NCBI GenBank assembly: GCA_034698045.1
Contig: JAQGAU010001165.1
Location: 1 to 20,994, forward strand
Direction: 5' to 3'
Origin: Paramacrobiotus richtersi
Taxonomy: Eukaryota > Tardigrada > Eutardigrada > Parachela > Macrobiotidae
DNA: 20,994 nt
A program made the position numbers and the translations under genes. A model generated the notes under the pieces. That model saw nothing but the letters and a program-made list of their open reading frames with translations, did not search any database and was not told the origin of the DNA. Shown here piece by piece: positions 1 through 9,589 of the stretch. The first letter of the stretch is position 1. The number at the start of each line of letters is the position of its first letter.

Positions 1-720
1 GAAGAGTTCCTGACCAAGTTACACACGCTTGCATCGTTTGAACCGGAGTTCAACAGGACAACCGGAAGTGGATCCGTTGTGAAGTTCAGCTCTTTGCCAC
101 AGTACATTCCAGTGGTTGGTGAGCTAACTACTGCTACGCAATACCCCGCGTATGCAGTGGCCAACCCAGGAACCGTGCAGTGTGTTCAGCAGGCTCCTGG
201 AAGTTTCCAGATACAGTCCGCCCTGAGACCCGTTACACAACCAAGGTTCCCACAGCAACCGGTGTCCATACCACCAGTGGTACAGCTTCCTGCACAGGAT
301 AAACGGCAGCGACGTCGTGCAGAGCGCCAGGCAAAGTTTTGCGAACAGTGCCACATAACTGGGCATACTGTCCAGGAATGTTGGTACGCACAAGGTTTGC
401 CCGGACAGGATCAAGCTACGCAAAACCCCGCGTATGCCCAATCTCAAATGTCCCAGCCGACACAACGATACCAACAGCCGGTAGCGCAGCAATATGATTA
501 CCCGCGTGGTACCGGTCCTCGCAGTCAAAACCTTGGAAGTCATGACAGTGAAGATTCTGGTCATGATGGGTACCGCACTGGATACCCACAACAAGGATTG
601 GCATGTCAGCCTGCCCCCCAACAACTGGTGCAACCATTCCAACAGCTGGCACAGCCATACGTTAACATGGCATACAAGAAGCCTGTGTCTATTTCCGTCC
701 CAGAAAGCACACTCTACTGA
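1..720 (+). CDS. Gag-like protein with CCHC zinc knuckle, 5' end outside the window
   Basis: The frame is open from base 1, so the ATG at 79 is probably internal and the true start lies upstream. The first residues read EEFLTKLHTLASFEPEF, like the end of a retrotransposon capsid domain. A Pro/Gln-rich stretch follows, then a basic patch (KRQRRRAERQ, about residues 75-84 counted from the Met at 79) and a zinc knuckle at bases 340-381, C-x2-C-x4-H-x4-C (CEQCHITGHTVQEC). The tail is rich in Gln, Pro and Tyr and ends at TGA 718-720. A capsid tail, basic patch and knuckle are the order expected of a nucleocapsid in LTR-element Gag. No protease or RT frame follows. This is the longest clean coding-looking frame in the window. 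It could be a recent retroelement copy or a gag-derived host gene; the sequence does not decide. Confidence 0.7.
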   Translation, partial: EEFLTKLHTLASFEPEFNRTTGSGSVVKFSSLPQYIPVVGELTTATQYPAYAVANPGTVQCVQQAPGSFQIQSALRPVTQPRFPQQPVSIPPVVQLPAQDKRQRRRAERQAKFCEQCHITGHTVQECWYAQGLPGQDQATQNPAYAQSQMSQPTQRYQQPVAQQYDYPRGTGPRSQNLGSHDSEDSGHDGYRTGYPQQGLACQPAPQQLVQPFQQLAQPYVNMAYKKPVSISVPESTLY

Positions 721-1362
721 AACATTTCTGCCATACAACGCCTGTGCTACCAAGCCGACGCCATTTTTTTCGTTTTGCAGCCGGTGTCTGCCGGCCTGTG
801 TCTCGACTGTTTCTGCCTGCGTGCGCACACTTTGTATATACTTTCCCACCGGTAAACGCCTTTCAACGTGTTTCAACGTGTCAGAACGTGTACTTGCGCT
901 ACAAATCATTTACGTACTTACATATTCACTTCATAATAACACTGTGTGGGAAAGATAAAACAAATTGACAGAAATACAAACTTGTATACGTTTATCTTAT
1001 AACAACCAACATGTTCAAACTTACTTTATAATTATATATCTGTTCGTGCATACTCAAAGAAGTGAGCTCACCGATACAAACACAGCACATACATACGTAA
1101 TCCCAATAACGAACGTGTAACGCATCTGCTCACATTGTAATAGCGAACATGTACACACGAAAAAAAAGAAATAAAGAGGTACATACTCACTTTACAGTTA
1201 CATTCATACTCAATCTTAGAAACGAACATGTTTATATAAACATGCGCAAATCAAAAAAACAAACATTCCTACTCGTACCGGTCACCAGTGATCACTACAC
1301 CATTGATCCTCGACGTTGAACAGTTCGTACTTATTGCCATCGCCATTGCCTTCACTATACCC
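721..1362. other. AT-rich stretch without a supported gene
   Basis: No convincing coding frame. A pyrimidine run ending in CAG at about 762-780 looks like a 3' splice acceptor but has no partner exon. From about 960 the sequence is AT-rich, with loosely repeated phrases such as CGAACATGT and CATACTCA, perhaps old tandem-repeat decay leading into the arrays downstream. Confidence 0.5.
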
Positions 1363-1566
1363 TTGTAATCAAAACGCATCCGAGAGCAGAAGTTTGTAAT
1401 CAAAACACATCCGAGAGCAGAAATTTGTAATCAAAAACGCATCCGAGAGCAGAAATTTGTAATCAAAACACATCCGAGAGCAGAAATTTGTAATCAAAAC
1501 GCATTCGAAAGCAAAAACTTGTAATCAAAACACATCCGAGAGCAGAAACTTGTAATCAAAACAAAG
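1363..1566. repeat. 31-bp tandem array, about 6.5 copies
   Basis: The unit is TTGTAATCAAAACGCATCC followed by GAGAGCAGAAAT. Copies are nearly identical. The variable dinucleotide alternates as ACGC / ACAC in consecutive copies, suggesting a 62-bp dimer was the unit of amplification. One copy carries an extra A in the A-run. The array ends in AATCAAAACAAAGAG. Confidence 0.9.
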
Positions 1567-1617
1567 AGTATTGTTACTGCACACCCCCACACCGAATATT
1601 GTCACTTTCACCGGCGG

Positions 1618-3476
1618 CTCTGTAAACCTTATGTGTCAGAGCGGAAACATTACGTTCAGAGCAAAACACTTTGTATTCGGAACTGTAAACTTCATGTGTC
1701 AGTGCGTAAACTTTATGTGCCAGAGCGGAAACATTACGTTCAGAGCAGAACACTTTGTATTCGGAACTGTAACTTTACGTTTAGAGCTGTACAAACTGTA
1801 TTCAGATCTGTAAACTTTATGTGTCGGAGCGGAAACTTTACGTTCAGAGCAGAACATATTGTATTTGGATCTGTAAACTTTATGTGTCAGAGCGGAAACT
1901 TTACGTTCAGAGCTGTACAAAATGTACTCGGAACTGTAAATATTACGTTTAGAGCGGAAACTTTACGTTCAGAGCTGTACACACTGTATTCGAATCTGTA
2001 AACTTTATGTGTCAGAGCTGTACACTTTGTACTCGGAACTGTAAACATTACGTTCAGGGCTGTACACTCTGTATTAGGAACTGTAAACATTACGTTCAGG
2101 GCTGTATACTTGTATTCGAATCTGTAAACTTTATGTGTCAGAGCGGAAACATTATGTTCAGAGCTATACACTTCGTATTCGGATCTGTAAACTTTATGTG
2201 TCAGAGCGGAAACTTTACGTTCAGAGCAGAACACTTTGTATTCGGAACTGTAACTTTACGTTTAGAGCTGTACAAACTGTATTCGGATCTGTAAACTTTA
2301 TGTGTCAGAGCGTAAACTTTATGTGTCAGAGCGGAAACATTACGTTCAGAGCAGAACACTTTGTATTCGGAACTGTAACTTTACGTTTAGAGCTGTACAA
2401 ACTGTATTCAGATCTGTAAACTTTATGTGTCGGAGCGGAAACTTTACGTTCAGAGCAGAACATATTGTATTTGGATCTGTAAACTTTATGTGTCAGAGCG
2501 GAAACTTTACGTTCAGAGCTGTACAAAATGTACTCGGAACTGTAAATATTACGTTTAGAGCGGAAACTTTACGTTCAGAGCTGTACACACTGTATTCGAA
2601 TCTGTAAACTTTATGTGTCAGAGCTGTACACTTTGTACTCGGAACTGTAAACATTACGTTCAGGGCTGTACACTCTGTATTAGGAACTGTAAACATTACG
2701 TTCAGGGCTGTATACTTGTATTCGAATCTGTAAACTTTATGTGTCAGAGCGGAAACATTATGTTCAGAGCTATACACTTCGTATTCGGATCTGTAAACTT
2801 TATGTGTCAGAGCGGAAACTTTACGTTCAGAGCAGAACACTTTGTATTCGGAACTGTAACTTTACGTTTAGAGCTGTACAAACTGTATTCGGATCTGTAA
2901 ACTTTATGTGTCAGAGCGCAAACTTTATGTGTCAGAGCGGAAACTTTACATTCAGAGCAGAACACTTTGTATTCAGAACTGTAAACTTTACGTTCAGAGC
3001 TGTACACACTGTATTCGGATCTGTAAACCTTATGTGTCAGAGCTGTACACTTTGTATTCGGAACTGTAAACATTACGTTCAGGGCCGTACACTTTGTATT
3101 CGGAACTGTAAACATTACGTTCCGGGCTGTACACTTTGTATTCGGATCTGGAAACTTTATGTGTCAGAGCGGAAACATTACGTTCAGATCTGTACACTTT
3201 GTATACGGATCTGTAAACTTTATGTGTCAGAGCGGAAACTTTACGTTCAGAGCTGTACAAAATGTACTCGGAACTGTAAACATTACGTTTAGAGCGGAAA
3301 CTTTACGTTCAGAGCTGTACATACTGTATTCGGATCTGTAAACTTTATGTGTCAAAGTGTAAACTTTATGTGTCAGAGCGGAAACATTATGTTCAGAGCA
3401 GAACACTTTGTATCCGGAACTGTAAACATTGCGTTCAGAGCTGTACACTTTGTATTCGGATCTGTAAACTTTATGT
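1618..3476. repeat. Complex satellite of ~20-22-bp blocks in ~63-bp units
   Basis: Three related blocks recur in varying order: A GTAAACTTTATGTGTCAGAGC, B GGAAACTTTACGTTCAGAGC, and C TGTACACTTTGTATTCGGATCT (each block is given separately; C is 22 bp and its core is ACACTTTGTATTCGG). An ABC unit is about 63 bp. Because periods are near multiples of three, several frames on both strands stay open and yield repeated peptides (for example NFMCQSGNFTFRA), but all frames repeat equally. I read it as non-coding satellite. It stops sharply near 3476. Confidence 0.92.
1720..2909. repeat. Two tandem 606-bp higher-order repeat copies
   Basis: The segment about 1720-2303 recurs with very few differences at 2326-2909, an offset of exactly 606 bases, including identical irregularities in block order and spelling. 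A third, more diverged version covers part of about 2930-3345 with an extra shift of about 120 bases. This is a higher-order repeat made by unequal exchange or segmental duplication inside the satellite. A recent duplication or an assembly artefact could both give such close copies. Confidence 0.88.
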
Positions 3477-3553
3477 GTAAACCCATATAATACCGTGACG
3501 CAGACAGTACAGAAAAAATAGCGCACACTACAATGCACAGTATATTGAAGATG

Positions 3554-4196
3554 TTATTTCGTGGGGAATTTCTTCGCAAATTTTCTCGTCTGCTCTGTAT
3601 CCACCCCCTCAAACCACAGCCGGAAGTCTACACCCCATTGTGATGGACGCGTTGCCTGTAGCCCATGGTGAACGAGAGTGTCGCTGTTGTCACCGCTAAC
3701 GTCATCGATCGTTTCGGGTTCTTCAGCATCAATGCCTTTTCGCTGTCCTTCCATTGACTTTTCTTTGTCCATGCGTTCCGTGAACTCAGAAACTGGCACT
3801 AGAATGTTGTCTGCATCGGCCACAGCATCCTCCACAGTTTCGATATCGCTGCCCGTTGGACTGTTGGTGTCGCGATCGTTGCGTGCGACTCTGAAGCCGG
3901 ATTTTTTACACCTACCGTTACTATTATCCAAAATATCTTGCTGTAATGTATTTGAATTACGACAGTTTTTTGGCAAAGTACTCGAAGCGAGACTGTGCGG
4001 AACATTCTCGTAAATTTATTTCCAAGCAAACGAAAGAGTGTATCGGTGATAATGATCTGGATCTGTTGCGGTTGGTCATCTATGTAGCGACGGAACTTCT
4101 CGCAGGCTCTACAACGCCCAATAGTTCCTGCTCTGTGGCGGACTACTTCTTTGCTTATTTAGTCTTTGTCTAACTGGGTTACGTCACGACCCATTG
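3554..4196 (-). pseudogene. Broken acidic ORF of unknown function
   Basis: On the minus strand an ATG at 4196 opens a frame with an early TAA, then continues (CRACEKFRRYIDDQPQQIQI) to about 4010. The coding signal then moves to other frames and ends in an open frame from 3976 to TAA at 3554. That last part is acidic and hydrophilic (SDIETVEDAVADADNI; EEPETIDDVSGDNSD) and ends FRLWFEGVDTEQTRKFAKKF. At least one stop and one or two frameshifts break it. The C-terminal WGVDFRLWFEGVDT is faintly like the start of some Gag capsid domains, but I cannot assign a family. The plus strand at 3946-4173 also gives a protein-like 75-residue frame, so strand choice is uncertain. Confidence 0.4.
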
Positions 4197-4209
4197 TTGA
4201 CCAGATAAC

Positions 4210-4652
4210 TGTAAAACATTGGCAGAAGCAAGTCGTCAAACAAAAGCACGGTAGCGTCAGCAGGAGTAACTGTGGTAATATCACTCTAAAAAGGCAAGCC
4301 ACTGCAAATTGGCGTAGATTTTACAAATTTTCAAGAAAGGGTTAATACAGTTGTACAAAAGTAATCTGACTGTCGCCGACCCTTGAACCAGGTTCTGAAC
4401 ACGCCGAGAAAAGGGACTGACTCGGCGATGAGTACAATCGAGCTCGCGGAAGACGGGCATGCGAGACTGGACAAAGTGGATGACGGAGAAACTCAGGGGA
4501 TTTCTGTTCGGCGGACAGTAGTAAGGCGTATATAAACATTTAGTACAGTGATTATGTATGTCATTGATGTACCGAATTGCTTTTGCCTTTGTGTATCGCG
4601 ACCTAATTTCTATCGGAGCATCAACCGATAATAAACGACCTTTATTGTTACA
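4210..4652 (+). repeat. Possible solo or orphan LTR
   Basis: The segment begins TGTAA and ends TTACA. These ends sit within an 11-bp perfect inverted repeat (GATAACTGTAA at 4204-4214 and TTACAGTTATC at 4648-4658). Inside, in the order of a promoter-bearing LTR, are a TATA-like TATATAAA near 4530 and an AATAAA near 4630. No 5-bp target duplication, primer-binding site or polypurine tract is evident, and no second copy is in the window. An 11-bp inverted repeat at this distance could arise by chance, so the call is tentative. Confidence 0.28.
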
Positions 4653-5129
4653 GTTATCCTGTGAACATTCATTCATATATCATCTTCACTGCTGGATTAT
4701 ATAGTGAAACTTGAAAGCGTGCGCATACATTCGCAGCAGACTGACACTCTCGTTAGCACATAAGACGCACTCGTGTTGATAAAAGTAATTGGAGGCTCCA
4801 GCAGTTCAAGGTCCACACGGAGCTCGCGGTAGCCTCCAAGCCCATACCAGCCGTGTCTGTGAATTATTGTATCGCATTTTGATTAGCTTCTAATGCGAGG
4901 TGCGCACCGGTAGGCATCAAGGTTTGGACGTCACTCTTGATTTTCAGAAGATATTTTCTGATTTTCTGATTTTTAATTTTCTGATCACCGTTTCACTAAG
5001 GGCATGATTCGGCACTGCTGGCTAAGAAAATTGACATGGCATCTACTCTATTTTTATAGCAGGAACAGGCTATGTGGAATGCTGCGCAAGTTTAAGCGCA
5101 GACGCGCCGGAATTAGTGAACATGACGTT
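4653..5129. other. Stretch without a supported gene
   Basis: No credible ORF. It holds a short hairpin (GGAGGCT near 4790 pairing with AGCCTCC near 4833) and a TTTTCTGAT microsatellite-like run at about 4940-4985. Confidence 0.5.
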
Positions 5130-5447
5130 TAGGTGTATGATCGGATGGAGAGATACTCCATAGTCGACCTCATTTAGCTGTTGCCGGTTATAGTAATACA
5201 AAACTTCCCGTGCCATGTTTTAGATCTGAATAAGATTTATCAGGTGAACAACCGTAATCACTGCTGCAATGCCGGCAAGCAAGCCGTATCCAAAAACACG
5301 TGCTCACCATATATAAAATCTTATACGCCTGTACTGGGTTTTCTTTAAGAATTCTAGAATCGGCTGATACCTTGAAAACCTCGTTCTCGTCACCAAATCT
5401 GCCGATGAGACAGTGCGCACCAACAAAGGCGATGCCATATTGCTCTC
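5130..5447 (-). pseudogene. Probable BTB/POZ domain relic
   Basis: An open minus-strand frame without its own ATG at the start reads LIGRFGDENEVFKVSADSRI at about 5412-5353. This resembles the BTB/POZ stretch in which a beta hairpin and F-x-V-H precede a helix ending in a hydrophobic MLY-like motif; here the motif reads ILYM and the usual His is Ser. About 60 codons later, in another frame, NMAREVLYYYNRQQLNEVD at 5219-5163 matches the later BTB part where a helix leads into an L-x-Y-x-Y segment. The spacing suits one BTB domain of about 100 residues, broken by a frameshift and a stop. BTB domains mediate dimerisation in Cullin-3 adaptors and transcription regulators. No Kelch, BACK or MATH partner was seen. 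RNase H was considered for the first half but fits less well. Confidence 0.45.
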
Positions 5448-6607
5448 AACGGTGCAGTCACAAACCTTCGTCCAAGGACATCTCACAATACTTGATTATC
5501 TGCAAAGACAGTTTTCGCGATAACCCTTTACATCGCCGGGGATAAAGGCAGCCATAAGGTGGCGGAAACATTTTTTTTGTCAAGATAGTAAACTGATGCG
5601 AAAACTGACGCTTGATGACTTTCTCATGTTTTCTAGAACACTGCAGGCGCGTAATTCGTGAGGTACCAAAAGAACAGCTGTTTTTCCGTGTGGTTAACGA
5701 TAACAAAGGATTAAAACGATGGTCACGATGACCAGCAGCGACATGTGGTCACAGTATCCGCTACATAACTGACTAACATAACTTACTCGCTGTGCGAATG
5801 GATGCCGGGATGTGGCGATTTTTTCAATGGAAGATGCAGAAGCAAGATCGGCTGAAAAGCATACGGAAGATAGCCGCTTTAGAACGTGCTCATTTAATGG
5901 AACGAAGCTTCTATGCTACTAACATCTTACACTGCGCTCAGCCCGGATGCAAACGCCAGCGAGCCTGGGTCAAATTGAGATTTGTTGATGATTAATTAAA
6001 TTACACGGTCACCACTGCGTTAGCGTCTTTTAATTTGCTCATAATCTACAAACATTCGCCTGGTAAGATCCCCACAGCCTTTGCGTATGCTTGAAAAGCA
6101 AAGATGAAAACGTTTGCAAAAAAATATCAAAACTCTTCGCTTGTCGAAAAGGTCAATCCCTCTTCGGTCCTGCCGCTATGGGCCTTTCGAAACTACGAGA
6201 CGCAGCGCACGGAAACGTAACTCTTTCCTTCGAGCGAAATCGCTTCAGCAAATGCGAACGGATTTTCGCTTCCGTAGACTCGCAAGAAACTCGATCAGGA
6301 CTGCATGGGCGAAGCATTAATCCCAATCAAAGGTCGAGAACCTTCCCTCAATTTCAACATCCACCGTTGTTGTTTTATATTCCAGCTGGTCCGGCCGTTG
6401 ATGTACTATTCTTGATGTAACTATTCTATTATGTAGACGTAATTCACGGATTTCGTATTTCACAGTAATTTTGTGGATTCGACTATTTACATGGATCTCC
6501 CAAAAATTCCCAATACCTCGTAAAAAAGTGTACTCCAGTCGTCCGGAATAATTAATTTGGCATATCTGCGGCCTCCTTCTGACACCATTTAAAACCCCTA
6601 TTGTTTC
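5448..6607. other. Mostly non-coding stretch with unassigned short ORFs
   Basis: A 67-residue plus-strand ORF at 5792-5995 (basic, with HCAQPGCKRQRAW) and a 109-residue ORF at 6091-6420 are open, but neither shows a family motif. The second overlaps another frame that looks equally protein-like (YQNSSLVEKVNPSSVLPLW) and meets stops. A minus-strand ORF at 5458-5706 is also unassigned. These may be further decayed transposon or gene pieces. Confidence 0.35.
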
Positions 6608-6623
6608 CGGGGATGCACATCCC

Positions 6624-6829
6624 CGACCTCCCTACACATTCTCGACCTCCCCGTACATGTATGCACATCCGGGACCTCCCCACATATGTCAGCACATCGG
6701 GGATGCGTATTGCGTGGGAAAGTTGGGGATTGTGAGGAGGTTGGGGATGTCGGAGATGTGCAGACAAATGTGGGGATGCGCGGGGATGTTGGGAGATGTA
6801 CAGGAATGTGAAGGGAAGCAGGGAGGTCG
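6624..6829. repeat. Imperfect foldback (inverted repeat) element with strand asymmetry
   Basis: The left half is C-rich and the right half G-rich. CGACCTCCCT at 6624-6633 pairs with AGGGAGGTCG at 6820-6829. An inner pair, at 6676-6697 and 6755-6776, matches over about 20 bases (CCCACATATGTCAGCACATC against a near-perfect complement). The halves are built from short variants of GGGGATGT / ACATCCCC. The whole folds into a long imperfect hairpin, like a MITE or foldback element. No clear target duplication was found. Confidence 0.6.
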
Positions 6830-7052
6830 TTATCATACGATTAATCATATATAAATCATACGATTTATTCTGAGCGTTATTTATACGTTTTGAGCTACAA
6901 AAGTACGCACGGTTGATGTACAACCAGCTAGCATAACATGACCATGGCAGAATAGCAAACAGATAATCGATAAAAAAATGCCGAGTTACTGAATTTGTTA
7001 TAGCAGAATTTGTTATTTTAGCAGAATAACACACACACCACACGTTGGAGTA

Positions 7053-7268
7053 ATGAGGAACGTCCGCAGTATGGGAAAAACTTGCTACTCATCCGCAGAA
7101 GCTAGTCAAAACCAAATGGACAATTACTGTGAACAACGTCATATCGGAAAAATAGCTGAGAGAAGAAGAGATTACACAATAAAGCGTTTCCGATATGTTC
7201 AGTACGTCGGATATCAAGGAGTAGTTTTAACCGGTAGGAAGGTGTCGATGTGCCGGCTGCAGTTGTAG
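7053..7268 (+). CDS. Unassigned 71-residue ORF, possibly a chromodomain-like relic
   Basis: The frame starts at ATG 7053 and ends at TAG 7266-7268. It is hydrophilic and reads HIGKIAERRRDYTIKRFRYV followed by QYVGYQGV. That segment faintly recalls a chromodomain (basic HR-like stretch, then a beta strand and W/Y-x-GY), which some Ty3/Gypsy integrases carry at the C terminus. The aromatic cage is not convincing and no integrase precedes it. It may be chance. Confidence 0.22.
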   Translation: MRNVRSMGKTCYSSAEASQNQMDNYCEQRHIGKIAERRRDYTIKRFRYVQYVGYQGVVLTGRKVSMCRLQL

Positions 7269-7648
7269 AGCGCCTGAGTGTGGGCTGTCTTTCGGTCCGG
7301 GAACAGTAATCACAGGCGGCAATCAGCTATGGCGCCCATGTGTAATATGTAAAGCGTCTTGCTGTATTTCATGCAATAGAAACGTTTCCCAAGAATATGC
7401 CTTTCCGCCAGCTGCTCGCGTGCGACAGTTTTCTGTGTCAATGATGTAAAGCCAGGCAAAGCATTAGGTCCCGATTGCGAACTTTGAGGTCTTAGGCGGA
7501 TAGGAATAGTATTCCACTCTGTAGTTTCATTTGCCCATCAATATGAAGCACATATTGCATTTTAACAGACCGACAACTATGCTCAGCGTATCCCAAATAC
7601 GCACTAATAGGTAGCAGGAACACCGATCAGGATTTTCAAACTCAGGGC
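7269..7648. other. Stretch without a supported gene
   Basis: No frame with a recognisable motif on either strand. It lies directly upstream of the reverse transcriptase relic and could be its fully decayed 5' part. Confidence 0.4.
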
Positions 7649-7954
7649 TTGCGACGCCTTTTTAGGGATGCGTCTAATCGGAAACCATCAGAACGCATTG
7701 TCTCGGCCCCACTCATGAATCTGGTGCACCTGCCAACCATAGAAAGCACACTCCTTTTCTTGTCCCGAGTCACAAGCGACATCACAGTCTGCCGTAAGGT
7801 GGCGCGGTCGCCACTTGAATATTTCGCAAAACTACATTGCTTTAGGGGCTTCTGGCAGATACCGGTAGAAGAATTATCAATACTGCAATTTTCAGTCCTT
7901 AGGGGGAACAACAACTGCATCTATGCATGGTCCGTATATACCGTAGCCGATTGA
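7649..7954 (+). pseudogene. Ty3/Gypsy reverse transcriptase palm relic
   Basis: The frame (101 residues to TGA 7952-7954) contains YFAKLHCFRGFWQIPVEE at bases 7820-7873. This is the RT block with the first catalytic Asp region followed by G-[YF]-W-Q-[IV]-P. The aspartate normally found after K-L is His here, so the copy is catalytically dead. After it come QFSVL and IYAWSVYTVAD, in the place where gypsy RTs have the T-P-x-R-V-P-x-G-V stretch. Upstream, LVHLPTIESTL fits the P-[ML]-P-x-[IL]-E-x-x-L segment before the palm. The frame ends before the second catalytic block (Y/F-x-DD), which I could not find downstream. Confidence 0.72.
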
Positions 7955-8600
7955 GAATGCCTAATTCCGACATGTTAGCTGAGTGCTTCAACCGCGTGGT
8001 CGGTAGTTCATTTGTTCACATGCTTATTTAAATGCCCTTTCGTTGTGGACAAGTTAACATTTTTTTAAGGACATTCCAGTCTGCAACAAAAAAGCGAGAG
8101 TTTAAAATGCGGTGACTTGTAGTGGAGTCGCCATTGTTTGACAACCTTATCCCATCATAAAAGTTATTTTCTATTGCGTAATATACTTTCTGAACCGTAC
8201 TGATACACTGTCCAAGAATAAACAGTCATCCGCATTAACAGAGACCTGCATTGAGTGGAATACAGAAGGCAAGATATTGCTGACCTGCACGTCGCTACTA
8301 CCCGTCCATTGTCCGGTGTTGTTCTTGTCTTCTGCAAACCCCAATTTCCATGCTTATGTCAGGCAGGGATAGCTTTGCGTTTGACGATGGTGTGATGTAA
8401 ATGGTACTCTCTCCACCAGCCAGAATGTTATTCTAACTAGTTCCAATGAGGCCAGTCCTATTCTCCTCAGTTCGGAAGCGATTGCAAAATAATGATGGAA
8501 CCGCAAAAACTTAGCGATCAGCCACGAAATGCTTCCTGCAGACCCGCTATCCTAAAAATTGCGAAATTAGCCTACGCGAGTAAGTCGTTGGCCGGACACC
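7955..8600. other. Stretch without a supported gene
   Basis: Downstream of the RT relic, faint reading-frame fragments (for example MLAECFNRVVGSSFVHMLI near 7972) could be decayed RT sequence, but stops are frequent and the Y-x-DD box is absent. Nothing else can be supported. Confidence 0.35.
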
Positions 8601-9103
8601 CTAGTCGTTCCCTATTACGTCAATAACTGAACTCAAACACGGAGCAGTCCAACGAGCGCTTTTTTGGACAACATAGTGAAAAGTTTCATCTATCTCTGTC
8701 GGTAGTCCATAAGCGCTAAATATTCTAAGGTCTTCGCGCACGGCGTTGTAGGGCTTCTGTTTGCGCTGTTTTGGATCCGTTCGCATTTCTTCTGCATCGA
8801 GCTTTTTTGTCATTATTTGCGTTCACAGAGATCAAATACTTATCGTTGCGAAGGGTACACCAGGATAACCAAATGTTCCTGTTCCCGTTGACGAAAAGAC
8901 TGATTTTCGAAGATTTCTTCTGCGATTTGCGGCAGCGCCTCGTTTGTCCACCGCAAAGAAGAAGAAATGGTTAGTTTCAATCTTGGCAAATGCTTTCTTT
9001 GCCTCTCGGCTGATGCGGCGACAGATTTCGGCGTCAAAATTCCCGGGTCAGTGGAATCCGGGCAAGGCCGCACCGAGGAGCAGCTCAGGCACAGTGATTC
9101 CAA
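8601..9103 (-). pseudogene. Possible integrase core relic
   Basis: On the minus strand the frame 9103-8840 includes SSLRWTNEALPQIAEEIFEN followed by REQEHLVILVYPSQR. The position downstream of the integrase zinc-finger relic, the R-W-x-E-A pattern, the helix and the later hydrophobic segment resemble the DDE core of Ty3/Gypsy integrase around the first and second Asp. The catalytic Asp residues are not preserved. A second frame, 8813-8601 (DLRIFSAYGLPTEIDETFHY), is protein-like but unassigned and may be the continuation. The zinc finger is clear; this part is weaker. Confidence 0.35.
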
Positions 9104-9199
9104 ACTGTCGTTCCGTCTGGTATATGAGTATACGGATTAGGGATATCACTCCGCCTAGGCTTGCAGCCTACAATTATCGGAACAGCGTCAGCAATAGTT

Positions 9200-9589
9200 T
9201 TGCCATAGCAGAAACGTATAGCGCTATTGCTGTGCTAGCTTCACAGGCTGGCGTTATTTTACGATATCGGTCCTCATCCTGGGCCATTAAAAATGGTCCA
9301 GCGTTTTTGCGGACACTTTATCGTGTTGCAGATGTCCTGCATACGCGACGTCCTTATTTTTATGTATCACTTTCTCTCTCCGGTGTTCAAGGATATAACG
9401 CTAGAGATAATCCTTACCATCTTTTACATACCGATGGTAAAGTATGTCACGTTTGACCATTATTTGCCGGCGAACAGTCACTACCAGAAACCGTAAGTTT
9501 AGAAATTCTGTTTCATGCCACCCCCAAGGATTGTTATACGGATTTTCGTACTGATTTCGGTGTCTTAAGAGTATAGTACCAAATTTCAA
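9200..9589 (-). pseudogene. Ty3/Gypsy integrase HHCC zinc-finger relic
   Basis: Read on the minus strand, the frame gives MVKRDILYHRYVKDGKDYL, a stop, then EHRREKVIHKNKDVAYAGHL and DKVSAKTLDHF, a stop, WPRMRTDIVK and another stop. H-x9-H (His codons at 9362-9364 and 9332-9334), A-G-H-L, and the W-P-x-M-x-x-D-[VI] segment are the hallmarks of the N-terminal zinc-binding domain of Ty3/Gypsy integrase. The cysteine pair that should follow is lost. At least three in-frame stops show a long-dead copy. The strand is opposite to the RT relic at 7649-7954, so the two are from different insertions or an inversion. Confidence 0.8.

Noticed and set aside
762-780. 3' splice acceptor after the gag-like ORF
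   Set aside because: A pyrimidine run plus CAG alone is weak; no coding exon follows in any frame.
124-909. A 261-residue minus-strand ORF, the longest in the window
   Set aside because: It is the antisense shadow of the zinc-knuckle gag ORF; the plus frame has a clear motif and the minus frame none.
1363-3476. CRISPR array
   Set aside because: Repeats are contiguous without unique spacers, and the setting is eukaryotic.
1571-3541. Many 60-180-residue ORFs on both strands inside the satellite
   Set aside because: They all translate the same repeated DNA in different frames; openness follows from unit lengths near multiples of three, with no frame favoured.
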